Shown one piece after another: positions 33,488 through 42,051 of a stretch of 64,000 nt of DNA; positions within the stretch are counted from its first letter, which is position 1, and each line of letters starts with the position of its first letter. The notes beneath the pieces were generated by a model. The model was not told the origin of the DNA and searched no databases. It saw only the letters and a program-made list of their open reading frames with translations. The position numbers and the translations under genes were made by a program. This stretch comes from JALCOL01 sp022649665 (GTDB lineage: Bacteria; Bacillota; Bacilli; Lactobacillales; Enterococcaceae). The stretch lies in the NCBI GenBank assembly GCA_030372335.1, contig JAUDCW010000008.1. One strand, 5' to 3'.

Positions 33488-35674
33488 ATGATGGAAATTA
33501 CCCAAGAGAAGCTGGAAAACACAGCGAAAAATCTTGCCAAGATAAAAGTAATCAAACGAGACGGGCGCGAAGTCCATTTCGATGATCAAAAGGTTTTTGA
33601 CGCCCTTGTCAAAGCTTCCCAAAAAGTAAAAGGTGCCTTGACTCCTTTACAGCAAAGAAGACTCGAAACGATCGTCGAACGGGTCGACAGCGAGATCAGC
33701 GAACGCTTCCCTTCCAATGTAAAGATCTATGAGATCCAAAATATCGTGGAGCACGTTCTGCTCGAAAACAACGAATACGAGATCGCTGAAGAATACATCA
33801 ACTACCGGACACGCCGCGATTTCTCGCGCAGCAAAGCGACTGACATCAACTTCACGATCGGCAAACTGATCAATAAAGATCAATCGGTCGTCAATGAAAA
33901 TGCGAACAAAGACAGCAACGTTTTCAATACCCAGCGCGATCTGACCGCCGGGATCGTCGGCAAATCGATCGGTCTCAAGATGCTTCCGCCGCATGTCGCA
34001 AATGCCCATCAAAAAGGCGACATCCATTACCACGATCTTGACTACCATCCGTACACACCGATGACCAACTGCTGTTTGATCGACTTTAAGGGCATGCTGA
34101 ACACCGGCTTCAAGATCGGCAATGCCGACGTCGAGTCACCGAAATCGATCCAGACCGCGACCGCGCAGATCAGCCAGATCATCGCGAACGTCGCTTCTTC
34201 TCAATACGGCGGCTGCTCAGCTGACCGCGTCGATGAACTGCTCGCACCGTTTGCTGAACTAAATTTCGAAAAACATATGGAAGACGCTGTCCAGTGGATC
34301 GCGGATCCGGAAAAGCAAAAAGAGTATTCTTATGCGAAAACGAAAAAAGATATTTACGATGCGATGCAAAGTTTGGAGTATGAGATCAATACGCTCTTTA
34401 CTTCGAACGGCCAAACACCGTTCACTTCGCTCGGCTTTGGACTCGGGACCAGCTGGTTTGAGCGCGAGATCCAAAAAGCGATCTTGCAGATCCGGATCGA
34501 AGGTCTTGGAAAAGAAAAACGGACGGCGATCTTCCCGAAATTGATCTTTTCTTTGAAACGCGGTTTGAACTTGAACCCGGCAGATCCGAACTATGATGTG
34601 AAGCAGCTCGCGCTTGAATGCGCAACGAAGCGCATGTATCCTGACGTTTTGAGCTATGACAAAATCAAAGAATTGACCGGCAGTTTCAAAGTGCCGATGG
34701 GCTGCCGCAGCTTCCTGCAAGGCTGGAAAGACGAGGCTGGTGAAGAGATCAATGCCGGCCGGATGAACTTGGGCGTTGTGACACTCAATTTGCCGCGGAT
34801 CGCCATGGAGTCGGCCGGCGATATGGATAAATTCTGGGCACTCTTGGAAGAGCGCCTCGCGATCTCAAAAGACGCTCTCTTGTTCCGCGTCAAACGCTGC
34901 AAAGAAGCTTCGCCCGCCAATGCACCGATCCTTTATCAATACGGCGCTTTCGGCAAGCGGCTTGCACCGCAAGATTCCGTCAACGAACTTTTCAAAAATA
35001 AACGCGCGACCGTTTCTTTAGGCTACATCGGCTTATATGAAGTCGCTTCCGTCTTTTACGGCGGCGAATGGGAGCATGATCCCGAAGCTAAAGAATTTAC
35101 GGTCAATATTTTGAAAACGTTGAAAGCACATACTGATGACTGGGGCAACGAATACGGCTACCACTTCAGCGTATACGGCACCCCAAGCGAATCCTTGACG
35201 GACCGTTTCTGCCGGCTTGACCGCGAAAAATTCGGCGTTGTTGAAAACGTTACGGATAAAGAATATTATACGAACAGCTTCCACTACGATGTCCGGAAAG
35301 ATCCGACGCCGTTTGAAAAATTAGAATTTGAAAGTGTCTATGCAAAATATACGAGCGGCGGCTTCATCCATTACTGCGAATACCCCGTTCTCCAGCAAAA
35401 TCCAAAAGCGCTCGAAGCGGTTTGGGATTTCGCGTATGACAAGATCGGCTACCTGGGCACGAATACCCCGATCGACCACTGCTACGAATGCGGCTTCGAA
35501 GGCGACTTCAAAGCAACGGAACACGGTTTTGAATGCCCAAGCTGCGGCAACCACGATCCGAAGACTGCTGATGTCGTGAAACGGACGTGCGGCTACTTGG
35601 GCAATCCGCAGCAGCGCCCAATGGTCCATGGACGCCACAAAGAAATCGCTTCACGCGTCAAGCACATGAAATAA
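33488..35674 (+). CDS. nrdD: Anaerobic ribonucleoside-triphosphate reductase NrdD (class III)
   Basis: Oxygen-sensitive glycyl radical enzyme making dNTPs without oxygen. The 728-aa protein begins with an ATP-cone (VIKRDGREVHFDDQKVFDAL, residues 15-105). The body includes DIHYHDLDYHPYTPMTNCCL. The C-terminus has four zinc cysteines (CYEC and CPSC) and the radical glycine in KRTCGYLGNPQQRP. The start at 33488 lies 8 nt after AAAGGAG; the frame stays open 38 codons upstream through the promoter and is not used. Confidence 0.95.
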   Translation: MMEITQEKLENTAKNLAKIKVIKRDGREVHFDDQKVFDALVKASQKVKGALTPLQQRRLETIVERVDSEISERFPSNVKIYEIQNIVEHVLLENNEYEIAEEYINYRTRRDFSRSKATDINFTIGKLINKDQSVVNENANKDSNVFNTQRDLTAGIVGKSIGLKMLPPHVANAHQKGDIHYHDLDYHPYTPMTNCCLIDFKGMLNTGFKIGNADVESPKSIQTATAQISQIIANVASSQYGGCSADRVDELLAPFAELNFEKHMEDAVQWIADPEKQKEYSYAKTKKDIYDAMQSLEYEINTLFTSNGQTPFTSLGFGLGTSWFEREIQKAILQIRIEGLGKEKRTAIFPKLIFSLKRGLNLNPADPNYDVKQLALECATKRMYPDVLSYDKIKELTGSFKVPMGCRSFLQGWKDEAGEEINAGRMNLGVVTLNLPRIAMESAGDMDKFWALLEERLAISKDALLFRVKRCKEASPANAPILYQYGAFGKRLAPQDSVNELFKNKRATVSLGYIGLYEVASVFYGGEWEHDPEAKEFTVNILKTLKAHTDDWGNEYGYHFSVYGTPSESLTDRFCRLDREKFGVVENVTDKEYYTNSFHYDVRKDPTPFEKLEFESVYAKYTSGGFIHYCEYPVLQQNPKALEAVWDFAYDKIGYLGTNTPIDHCYECGFEGDFKATEHGFECPSCGNHDPKTADVVKRTCGYLGNPQQRPMVHGRHKEIASRVKHMK

Positions 35675-35698
35675 AAGATCGTGACAGCGAAAAAGTGA

Positions 35699-35730
35699 GA
35701 GGCCGCGGCGAAACTGTCGCGGCCTCGCTT
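35699..35730 (+). terminator. GC-rich hairpin between nrdD and nrdG
   Basis: GAGGCCGCG pairs with CGCGGCCTC around a 10-nt loop, followed by only GCTTTG. With a weak T tract it may attenuate rather than end transcription, or protect the nrdD mRNA end, lowering NrdG relative to NrdD. Confidence 0.55.
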
Positions 35731-35760
35731 TGATACGAAACAGAAAGAAGGAACTTTCCT

Positions 35761-36363
35761 ATGCATCAGCCGCAACCGCAAGAATGGAAGGCCGAAGCGC
35801 TTTCCCAGCAACATGTCGCTGACTATAAACCGTTCAATTTCGTTGACGGCGAAGGAGTCCGCTGCTCGCTTTACTTGAGCGGCTGCCGATTCGCTTGTGA
35901 AGAATGCTTCAATGAAGCTGTCCAAGATTTTTCTTACGGCCGTCCCTTTACTGCAGAGCTTTTGACGCAGATCCTTACCGATCTGGATCACGATTACGTT
36001 CAAGGGCTGACACTTCTCGGCGGCGAACCGTTTTTAAATACACAAGTGGCACTTACAGTCGTCCGCGCGGTCCGCGAAAAATTTGGCCAGACGAAAGATA
36101 TCTGGTCCTGGTCAGGCTTCACTTTTGAGCAGCTGCTTAAAGAAACCGCAGACAAACAAGCCCTTCTCCGCGAGCTTGATGTTTTGGTCGATGGACCGTT
36201 CATGATCAAGAAAAAAGATCTCAATCTGCAATTTCGCGGCAGCAGCAATCAGCGCATCATCGATGTCCCGCGTTCGCTCGCAGCCGGCAATGCAGTACTA
36301 TGGGATCGTTTGAAAGATGGTCAGAAAACATTCGAGCAGCTGCACAAAGAAAAATTGATTTGA
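35761..36363 (+). CDS. nrdG: Anaerobic ribonucleotide reductase activating protein NrdG
   Basis: Radical SAM enzyme that installs the glycyl radical on NrdD. The 200-aa protein has the cluster motif as GCRFACEECFN (CxxxCxxC, residues 41-48), FVDGEGVRCSLYLSGC before it, and LLGGEPFLN for SAM binding. The frame ends at a terminator. AGAAAGAAGG lies before the ATG. Confidence 0.95.
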   Translation: MHQPQPQEWKAEALSQQHVADYKPFNFVDGEGVRCSLYLSGCRFACEECFNEAVQDFSYGRPFTAELLTQILTDLDHDYVQGLTLLGGEPFLNTQVALTVVRAVREKFGQTKDIWSWSGFTFEQLLKETADKQALLRELDVLVDGPFMIKKKDLNLQFRGSSNQRIIDVPRSLAAGNAVLWDRLKDGQKTFEQLHKEKLI

Positions 36364-36368
36364 ATATT

Positions 36369-36404
36369 TTGAGAGGCTGCGGCTGACTGGTCGCGGCCCT
36401 TTTT
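36369..36404 (+). terminator. Terminator after nrdG
   Basis: GAGGCTGCG pairs with CGCGGCC(C) around a 10-nt loop, followed by TTTTTA. The stem resembles the hairpin between nrdD and nrdG. Confidence 0.8.
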
Positions 36405-36474
36405 AGCTAAAAAACGCGGTGACCGGCAGATACCAGTTTCTATGTTACAATTTCGATAGACGAATGATAAGGAC

Positions 36475-36533
36475 GAGGTCGGGACAAAAGTGCTCAGCTG
36501 CTAAAATATGCAGCTGTTTTTGACACGATCTCG
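36475..36533 (+). repeat. Dispersed intergenic repeat, copy 1 (short form)
   Basis: GAGGTCGGGACAAAAGTGCT begins the element, followed by a perfect CAGCTGC/GCAGCTG hairpin and a closing TTTTTGACACGATCTC that partly pairs with the beginning. The first 25 bases match the head of copies 2 and 3, which are on the other strand at 37.9 and 57.9 kb. It lies between the nrdG terminator and the CLC gene. Confidence 0.6.
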
Positions 36534-36553
36534 CTAGACAATCGAGGGATAAA

Positions 36554-37762
36554 ATGGTTAAAAAAATCAACTTGTTTTTATACGGCTTGCTTTTGAGTGC
36601 TTTCATCGGTGCAGTTGCCAGTTTGTTTTTGTTTATTGAAACGATCTTGACCGATTTCTTGTGGCAGAGTTCACGGGCACTTCCCAATCTCCTAGTGATT
36701 TTGGCGGGGGCTTGCTTTTTGTTTTTGATGCAGCGCAAACGGCCGTATCTGCCGAAAACTGCCCACGATTCGCTGAATGAATTGAAAAAAGAAAAAAGAG
36801 CGGAGTATCGCGATGTTTTTCTCAATTTGGGCATCACGCTCGTCATTTTATGTGCCGGAGCTGGTGTCGGTCCGGAAGCGGCCCTTTTGAGCGCGGTGAT
36901 CTCGCTGTCCATTTGGCAGGCAGACAAGCTGCGCTATTTGTACTTTTCTTATGATGAGCTGCGGACCCTTCCTTGGCTTGTGCGGCTGAAGCGTTTGGCG
37001 AGCTATTCGAAATACACGCATCCGTATACCGGCCTCCTTGAAAAAAACAAGCGCAAGCTGCGTGAAAAAAAACTTTTGATCGCGATGTTCATCCTCAACG
37101 GCCTATTTGTTTTTGCTATCCTCTTGCGCGAGACCGATCAACCCAGCTTCGTAACAAAACTAGGGCAGTCGAATTGGCAGTTGTCAGAACTCTGGATCCT
37201 TTTGCCGATTCTGGTCTTTTCGCTGCTGTACGGCTTTCTCTGGCACAAATTCGATTTTTTGCTCAAAACATTGATCCGGCATTTTCATGTCTCCTTGCCG
37301 CTTCGGATCGCACTGGGAGCAATGCTGATTTTCTTGATTTCCCAAAGCGCACCCGACCTTCTGTTTTCCGGCCAGCACAGTGTCCATCTGCTGACCAGCG
37401 ACTGGAAAGGTGCTTCATTCCTTTTTCTCTCGGGCATGGCACTCCTGAAACTGCTTTTTTTCTCCTGGTGCACCGAATTCGGCTGGCGCGGCGGCGAAAT
37501 CTTCCCATCACTTTTTGCCAGCATGACGCAAGGCTTTGCGCTGAGTGTACTTTTCCCGACGATCGATCCGCTTTTGATCGTGGCGATCACCGCGACATCA
37601 CTCGGCGCCGCGATCCTTGGAAATGCACTCTTAAGCGGCATCATGGTCGCTCTCTTCTGCCCGCTGTCGCTTATGCCGGTCATTGTGCTGGTAGTCCTTT
37701 TGCTGAGTGCGGCCAAACGCATCAAAAAAAGAATTTTTTCCAATCATAAAAAGGGCTTGTGA
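36554..37762 (+). CDS. CLC family chloride channel/transporter-like protein
   Basis: Polytopic membrane protein, 402 aa, about ten helices. Recognisable CLC elements are AGAGVGPEAALLSAVISL near residue 102 (cf. the GxGPE selectivity segment) and FGWRGGEIFPSLFASM near residue 315 (cf. GGxFxP). The canonical N-terminal GSGIP segment is not seen, and a charged loop of about 60 residues follows helix four, so it is a divergent member. Ion and mechanism (channel or H+ antiporter) cannot be told. The ribosome site GAGGG is weak. Confidence 0.75.
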   Translation: MVKKINLFLYGLLLSAFIGAVASLFLFIETILTDFLWQSSRALPNLLVILAGACFLFLMQRKRPYLPKTAHDSLNELKKEKRAEYRDVFLNLGITLVILCAGAGVGPEAALLSAVISLSIWQADKLRYLYFSYDELRTLPWLVRLKRLASYSKYTHPYTGLLEKNKRKLREKKLLIAMFILNGLFVFAILLRETDQPSFVTKLGQSNWQLSELWILLPILVFSLLYGFLWHKFDFLLKTLIRHFHVSLPLRIALGAMLIFLISQSAPDLLFSGQHSVHLLTSDWKGASFLFLSGMALLKLLFFSWCTEFGWRGGEIFPSLFASMTQGFALSVLFPTIDPLLIVAITATSLGAAILGNALLSGIMVALFCPLSLMPVIVLVVLLLSAAKRIKKRIFSNHKKGL

Positions 37763-37790
37763 CACTAAGTGCTGTCACAGGCCCTTTTCC
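37747..37790. terminator. Terminator at end of the CLC gene, also facing thiD
   Basis: AAAAGGGCTTGTGACA pairs with TGTCACAGGCCCTTTT (one mismatch) around a 9-nt loop and overlaps the CLC stop codon. A/T tracts on both sides allow action in both directions. Confidence 0.8.
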
Positions 37791-37825
37791 GAGTAAACGG
37801 CGTTTCAAAAGCAGCTTCTTCGGAA

Positions 37826-37912
37826 ATAATCCGAAAAATCTCAAAAATATTAAAATTATTTTCGGATTTTTCTTCTTATTTCTCGAAGCTGAACACTTTT
37901 GCCCCAGCCTCT
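37826..37912 (-). repeat. Dispersed intergenic repeat, copy 2
   Basis: Read on the minus strand it starts GAGGCTGGGGCAAAAGTGTT CAGCTTCGAGAAATAAGAAG and ends in an AATCCGAAAA.../...TTTTTCGGATT hairpin. Copy 3 behind fba shares 28 identical consecutive bases and about 46 of 50 across the core. It lies directly after the thiD stop, followed by a GTGACA/TGTCAC hairpin, the same order as at fba. Confidence 0.8.
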
Positions 37913-37915
37913 TTT

Positions 37916-38749
37916 TTAATGCTCTTCAGCAATTTCGATTTCTTTAGAAAGTGCGGCCCAATGATTGGTCGGTCCATGACCGTGGCCGACTTCGATCCCT
38001 TGTGCGATCGCCCCTTGGATAAACGCTTTAGCGGTCGTGATCGCTTCTTTCAGCTCAGCGCCTTTCGCCAGCTCGGCCGCGATGCAGGCCGAAAAAGTGT
38101 CGCCAGTCCCGTGCGTCCGCTGAGTTTCGATCCGCGGTGCACGCAAAAGCAGCGTCTCGCCGTTTTCCAATAAAACAAAGTCTTCCGAAAAGATCCTGCT
38201 TTGGTGGCCGCCTTTAATGATCACATTTTTCGTGCCGCGTTCCTGCAGCAGCTTGGCCGCCTGCACCCGCTCGAGATCCGTCTTGATCGCAAAGCCCACC
38301 AGCGCCTCGGCTTCCGGCAAGTTCGGCGTCACGACCGTGGCCAGCGGCAGCAGCTCGTCTTTAAGAACCGTGATCGCTCCCGGATCCAAGAGTGCATGGC
38401 CGCCTTTCGCGATCATTACCGGATCAACGACGAGCGGACCAAAATCGACTTGCTTCAAATTATAGGCAACTGTCCGGACATGGAGTTCATCGGCAAGCAT
38501 CCCGGTCTTCGCCGCGCGGATCTTGAAGTCAGCGGCCAGCGAAGTAAATTGTGCATCGATGAATCCCGGCGGAACCGGCATACTTGCTTGGACACCTAAA
38601 GTATTTTGCGCGGTCAGAGCGACAACGATGCTCATCCCGAAAACGTGCCGCGCTTGAAAAGTCTTCAGATCCGCCTGCATCCCGGCACCGCCGCCCGAAT
38701 CGGAGCCGGCGATCGTCACCGCTTGCGGGGTGCTATTGATCGTTTCCAT
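37916..38749 (-). CDS. thiD: Hydroxymethylpyrimidine/phosphomethylpyrimidine kinase ThiD
   Basis: Phosphorylates HMP to HMP-P and HMP-PP for thiamine synthesis. The 277-aa ribokinase-fold protein shows IAGSDSGGGAGMQADLKTF at the N-terminus, VDPVMIAKGGHALL and the C-terminal anion hole THGTGDTFSACIAAELAKG. The start at 38749 follows AAAGGAG and overlaps the end of thiE. It is the last gene of the thiamine operon. Confidence 0.95.
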   Translation of the reverse strand: METINSTPQAVTIAGSDSGGGAGMQADLKTFQARHVFGMSIVVALTAQNTLGVQASMPVPPGFIDAQFTSLAADFKIRAAKTGMLADELHVRTVAYNLKQVDFGPLVVDPVMIAKGGHALLDPGAITVLKDELLPLATVVTPNLPEAEALVGFAIKTDLERVQAAKLLQERGTKNVIIKGGHQSRIFSEDFVLLENGETLLLRAPRIETQRTHGTGDTFSACIAAELAKGAELKEAITTAKAFIQGAIAQGIEVGHGHGPTNHWAALSKEIEIAEEH

Positions 38750-39380
38750 CCGCTAGCACTCCTTTCAATTTTTCGGCAAGCGCTCGGACTTTTGCCCCGG
38801 TGTCCCCGGCTTTCATGATGTCGCTCACGATCGCAACGCCGTCGATCCCGCTGCCGGCAAATTCCTGCAAGTTTCCTTCTTTGATCCCGCCGATCGCGAC
38901 TGTTGGCAGTCCGCTTTCATCAACGATCTCCTTTAGCTCGGCGATCGTTGTGCGCACGGGATCTTTTTTAGTGGCCGTCGGAAAAATCGCACCGATCCCC
39001 AGATAATCGGCGCCTTCCGTGCGCGCTTCAAGAGCCCGTTCAACCGTTTTGGCAGAAACCCCCAAGATCTTATCCGGTCCGATCAAGCGTCGTGTCACCG
39101 CAACTGGCAGTTCATCATCGCCGATATGAACACCAGCCGCCCCGACTGCCAGACAAACATCTGCACGGTCATCGATGATCAGCGGCAAATGATGGCGGTC
39201 CGTCACTTTCTTGACGGCACGCGCCAATTCGTAATATTCACGTGAAGTCGCGTCTTTTTCACGCAGCTGGACCATCGTGACCCCATTTTGGCAAGCTTCG
39301 TCGATCCGCTGCAAAAATTCAGCAAGCGAATAGTCATAGCGATTCGTTACCAAGTATAAAAACAGTTCACTGTTTTTCAT
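38733..39380 (-). CDS. thiE: Thiamine-phosphate synthase ThiE
   Basis: TIM-barrel enzyme condensing HMP-PP with hydroxyethylthiazole phosphate to thiamine phosphate. The 215-aa protein shows TMVQLREKDATSREY, LIIDDRADVCLAVGAAGVHIGDDE, GADYLGIGAIFPTATK and VAIGGIKEGN. The ATG at 39380 follows AAGGAG by 8 nt; an upstream in-frame start within thiM is rejected. The gene overlaps thiM by 4 bp. Confidence 0.95.
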   Translation of the reverse strand: MKNSELFLYLVTNRYDYSLAEFLQRIDEACQNGVTMVQLREKDATSREYYELARAVKKVTDRHHLPLIIDDRADVCLAVGAAGVHIGDDELPVAVTRRLIGPDKILGVSAKTVERALEARTEGADYLGIGAIFPTATKKDPVRTTIAELKEIVDESGLPTVAIGGIKEGNLQEFAGSGIDGVAIVSDIMKAGDTGAKVRALAEKLKGVLADGNDQ

Positions 39381-40210
39381 TTTTCTGCTCCTTCGATCCG
39401 TTCGAACCATTCCGGCTCCTCAGCCGCCAAAAGCGACAGCTGATTTAGCGTTTCTTGGCGGAAATCTGCCAGTCCGCTCGTTTTTGCTGCGGCATTCTCG
39501 CCGCAAATATTGAAATAGCTGACTGCCGCGATGACTGCTCCCAACGGCTTGATTCCGGTTCCTAAAAGCGCCGCGATCAGCGAGCCGACAATGTCGCCGG
39601 TCCCGGTAAAACGATCAAGCTCGGCCGCACCGTTTTCTAAAAGAAGCGTCGCGTCTTTTGACACGATCAAGTCTTTCTCGCCAGTCGCCAGAAAGACGAT
39701 TTCTTTCTCTGCTGCATGCTCTTCAAGGGCCGCCGCAAGCTCTTTAAGGGCCGCTTCACTTTGGTCGCGCGAACTGCCGTCCACCCCGCGCCCCGAACTC
39801 GCGAGTTGGCAAAACGCACGCATTTCCGACACATTCCCTTTGATGACGTCTGGCTCGTTTTCATACAAATATCGGCCCAATTCTTGTCTGAGCTTTGTCG
39901 CTGCGATGCCGACCAGATCGACGACTGTCGGCTGGCCGACCTCTTTTGCGTAGCGGCTGGCCTCGCGCAAATTGGCTTCGCGTGTTTTGGATATATGGCC
40001 CAAATTCAGCAGCAGTCCATCCGCCTGCGCGAAAAATTCTTTGAATTCGCGCGGATCATCCGCCATGACCGGCTTCGCGTCGACATAGAGGAGCGCGTTC
40101 GCCATCGATTCGCAGGTGATCTCATTGGTGATACATTGGACAAGCGGCGACTTGGTCAGCGGAAATGCTTTTTGACATTCAGTTTTGCGGGATCGAGCGA
40201 GTTTTTTCAT
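39377..40210 (-). CDS. thiM: Hydroxyethylthiazole kinase ThiM
   Basis: Salvage kinase phosphorylating the thiazole alcohol. The 277-aa protein shows VQCITNEITCESMANALLY, NLGHISKTRE, KGNVSEMRAFCQL and the catalytic ELDRFTGTGDIVGSLIAALLG. The ATG at 40210 follows GGAGGAAC; an in-frame TTG that overlaps this element is rejected. The start overlaps thiW. Confidence 0.95.
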   Translation of the reverse strand: MKKLARSRKTECQKAFPLTKSPLVQCITNEITCESMANALLYVDAKPVMADDPREFKEFFAQADGLLLNLGHISKTREANLREASRYAKEVGQPTVVDLVGIAATKLRQELGRYLYENEPDVIKGNVSEMRAFCQLASSGRGVDGSSRDQSEAALKELAAALEEHAAEKEIVFLATGEKDLIVSKDATLLLENGAAELDRFTGTGDIVGSLIAALLGTGIKPLGAVIAAVSYFNICGENAAAKTSGLADFRQETLNQLSLLAAEEPEWFERIEGAEK

Positions 40211-40724
40211 TGATAGTTCCTCCAAATAGTTTTTGAATGTGCTGGATCATTGCGATTTTTTCCAGCCGTTTATAGACTAAATAAGCAGCCGCACTTCCCA
40301 TCAGCGTCGCGCCGACAAAGCGCGGCGTGTAGATCAGCCAATATAAATTCTGCTGGCTGCCGGTGAACCAGACCATCACCGGATATGACAAGAGCGAGCC
40401 GATAAGCCCGGTCCCAATGATCTCGCCGAGCGAAGAACCCCAGAACGAATGCGTCCAACGCGCCCCCCAGCCGGCGAGCAGTGCGCCGAAAACAGCCCCG
40501 GTCAATGCCAAGGGCGGGATCCCCATAAATGTCATCCGGATCAATGCGCAAAAAACTGCCATCAGCGTGCCGTAGAGCGGTCCCATCAAAAGACCGGCGA
40601 TGATATTGACGACGCTTGACATCGGCGCCATCCCTTCGATCCGCAAGATCGGCGACAAAACGACATCGATCGCGACCATCAGTGCCAAAAAAACGATTTT
40701 TTCCAAATTACGATTGACTGACAA
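40179..40724 (-). CDS. thiW: ThiW family ECF transporter S-component (thiazole)
   Basis: Membrane substrate-binding subunit predicted to take up the thiazole moiety, about 181 aa with five or six helices. Family features are LALMVAIDVVLSPILRIEGMAPMSSVVNII near the N-terminus and GIPPLALTGAVFGALLAGW. The start is TTG at 40724, immediately after the tenA stop and 7 nt after AAGGA; an ATG 54 bases upstream would lie inside tenA. It lacks a dedicated ATPase, so it probably uses a shared ECF module encoded elsewhere. Confidence 0.85.
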   Translation of the reverse strand: MSVNRNLEKIVFLALMVAIDVVLSPILRIEGMAPMSSVVNIIAGLLMGPLYGTLMAVFCALIRMTFMGIPPLALTGAVFGALLAGWGARWTHSFWGSSLGEIIGTGLIGSLLSYPVMVWFTGSQQNLYWLIYTPRFVGATLMGSAAAYLVYKRLEKIAMIQHIQKLFGGTINEKTRSIPQN

Positions 40725-40725
40725 A

Positions 40726-41391
40726 TTATTTTCCTTCTTTCCATGTTTCAAGAGTATAAGCCATTTCCCAAAACGCATATTCCATCCGCGCGCTGATCAC
40801 AAAAGCCTCTTTCATCTGCTGCTGGACTTCCGCAGAGCTTTCCGCATGCAGCCGGTCAACGAGCACCCGCTGTTTGGCGACAAGCACCGCTCCTTCTTCA
40901 CCGGCGTAAGTTGCGATCCAGCGCTGATAAAGCGGATGCGGCGAACCGCTGGAAACGAAGCGTGTCCCGATCTCCTGATAGAGCCAGGCACACGGCAGCA
41001 TCCCGGCAACCGCGGCTGGAATACTGCCGGCAGCGAGCTGCCGGTACATATGCGAAACGTAGTGGTATGCGGTCGGAGCGACCGGCGTTGTTTGGATTTC
41101 ATCAGCGGTGATCGTAAGCTCCGCAAAAAATCGTTCGCGGATCGCCAGTTCGCCCGCGGCCAGGTGCTCAGCACTTTCAGCCATCATTCGCGCCACTTCA
41201 GCGTCTTTAGATTTTTGGGCGATCAAATGATAGAGCTTGCTGAAGTGTTCCAAATAATAGCGGTCCTGCAGCAAGTAATAACGGAAGCGCGCCGGCGAGA
41301 GATTTCCCGCCTTGAGTTCGCTCACGAATGGATGCGTGAAACTATCTTCCCAATAAGGCTGAGATGCCTTTTTTGCTTCGGTCGTAAACAT
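40726..41391 (-). CDS. tenA: Thiaminase II / aminopyrimidine aminohydrolase TenA
   Basis: Hydrolyses aminopyrimidine thiamine degradation products to HMP for salvage. The 221-aa helical protein has the catalytic cysteine in GMLPCAWLYQEIG near residue 134 and SFTHPFVSELKAGNLSPARFRYYLLQDRYYLEHF at the N-terminus. It lies between the transporter T component and thiW. Confidence 0.94.
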   Translation of the reverse strand: MFTTEAKKASQPYWEDSFTHPFVSELKAGNLSPARFRYYLLQDRYYLEHFSKLYHLIAQKSKDAEVARMMAESAEHLAAGELAIRERFFAELTITADEIQTTPVAPTAYHYVSHMYRQLAAGSIPAAVAGMLPCAWLYQEIGTRFVSSGSPHPLYQRWIATYAGEEGAVLVAKQRVLVDRLHAESSAEVQQQMKEAFVISARMEYAFWEMAYTLETWKEGK

Positions 41392-41409
41392 TTTTTCTCT
41401 CCTGTCTTT

Positions 41410-42051
41410 TCAAATCAAAATCATCAGCAGATTGCCGGCTAAAAAAATCCCGCCGGCGAGTGCAGTTGCGGAACACGATACTGGGATGCGTTTGGCAACC
41501 TGCCGCGGATGCTCTTCATCAAACCCGCGCGACTTCATCGCGGCAACATATTGATCGCGCCACGAAAATGCCAGAAAGATCCCTTTGAGATAAAGCATCG
41601 GCGAATAAAAATGGAGCGGCTTGCCGCGCAGGCGGCTCGCGACTTTGAGATCGTTCACTTCACTCAAAAGTTTTGGGAACGCGTGGATCACTGCCAAAAG
41701 GCCGTAAACAAAATTGACCGGCATCCCGCGCGTTTCAAGCATCAGTAGCAGTTCTTCGAGATCGACCCCGAACGTAAAACTCATTCCCAGCGCGGCAAAG
41801 GCGAACGTCCGCACAAACAGCAAAAGAGCGTCGCTTTGCCCAGAGCCGTTCACGAGTACCGACCAATATGTCGCCAGCGCCGGCAAGAGCGGTAGCAGGA
41901 GGAGCAGCGCGATCCCTTTCCATTTGCGTTTCAGCAGTAAAAGCAGCAGGGCCGCGGTGATCACGAATCCGGCAAGTAGAGCAGAACGGACAAAGGAGAT
42001 CTCGACCGTGAATAAAATAATCACCAGCGACATCGGCAAAGGATCATTCAC
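41410..42051 (-). CDS. ykoC: ECF transporter transmembrane (T) component, YkoC type
   Basis: Energy-coupling membrane subunit of 213 aa with about five helices and the cytoplasmic SRLRGKPLHFYSP region (ARG-type coupling motif) that contacts the ATPase. The GTG at 42051 lies 8 nt after AAGGGGG and overlaps the ATPase stop by 8 bp. Together with ykoD and ykoE it forms a dedicated thiamine/HMP ECF transporter. Confidence 0.9.
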   Translation of the reverse strand: MNDPLPMSLVIILFTVEISFVRSALLAGFVITAALLLLLLKRKWKGIALLLLLPLLPALATYWSVLVNGSGQSDALLLFVRTFAFAALGMSFTFGVDLEELLLMLETRGMPVNFVYGLLAVIHAFPKLLSEVNDLKVASRLRGKPLHFYSPMLYLKGIFLAFSWRDQYVAAMKSRGFDEEHPRQVAKRIPVSCSATALAGGIFLAGNLLMILI

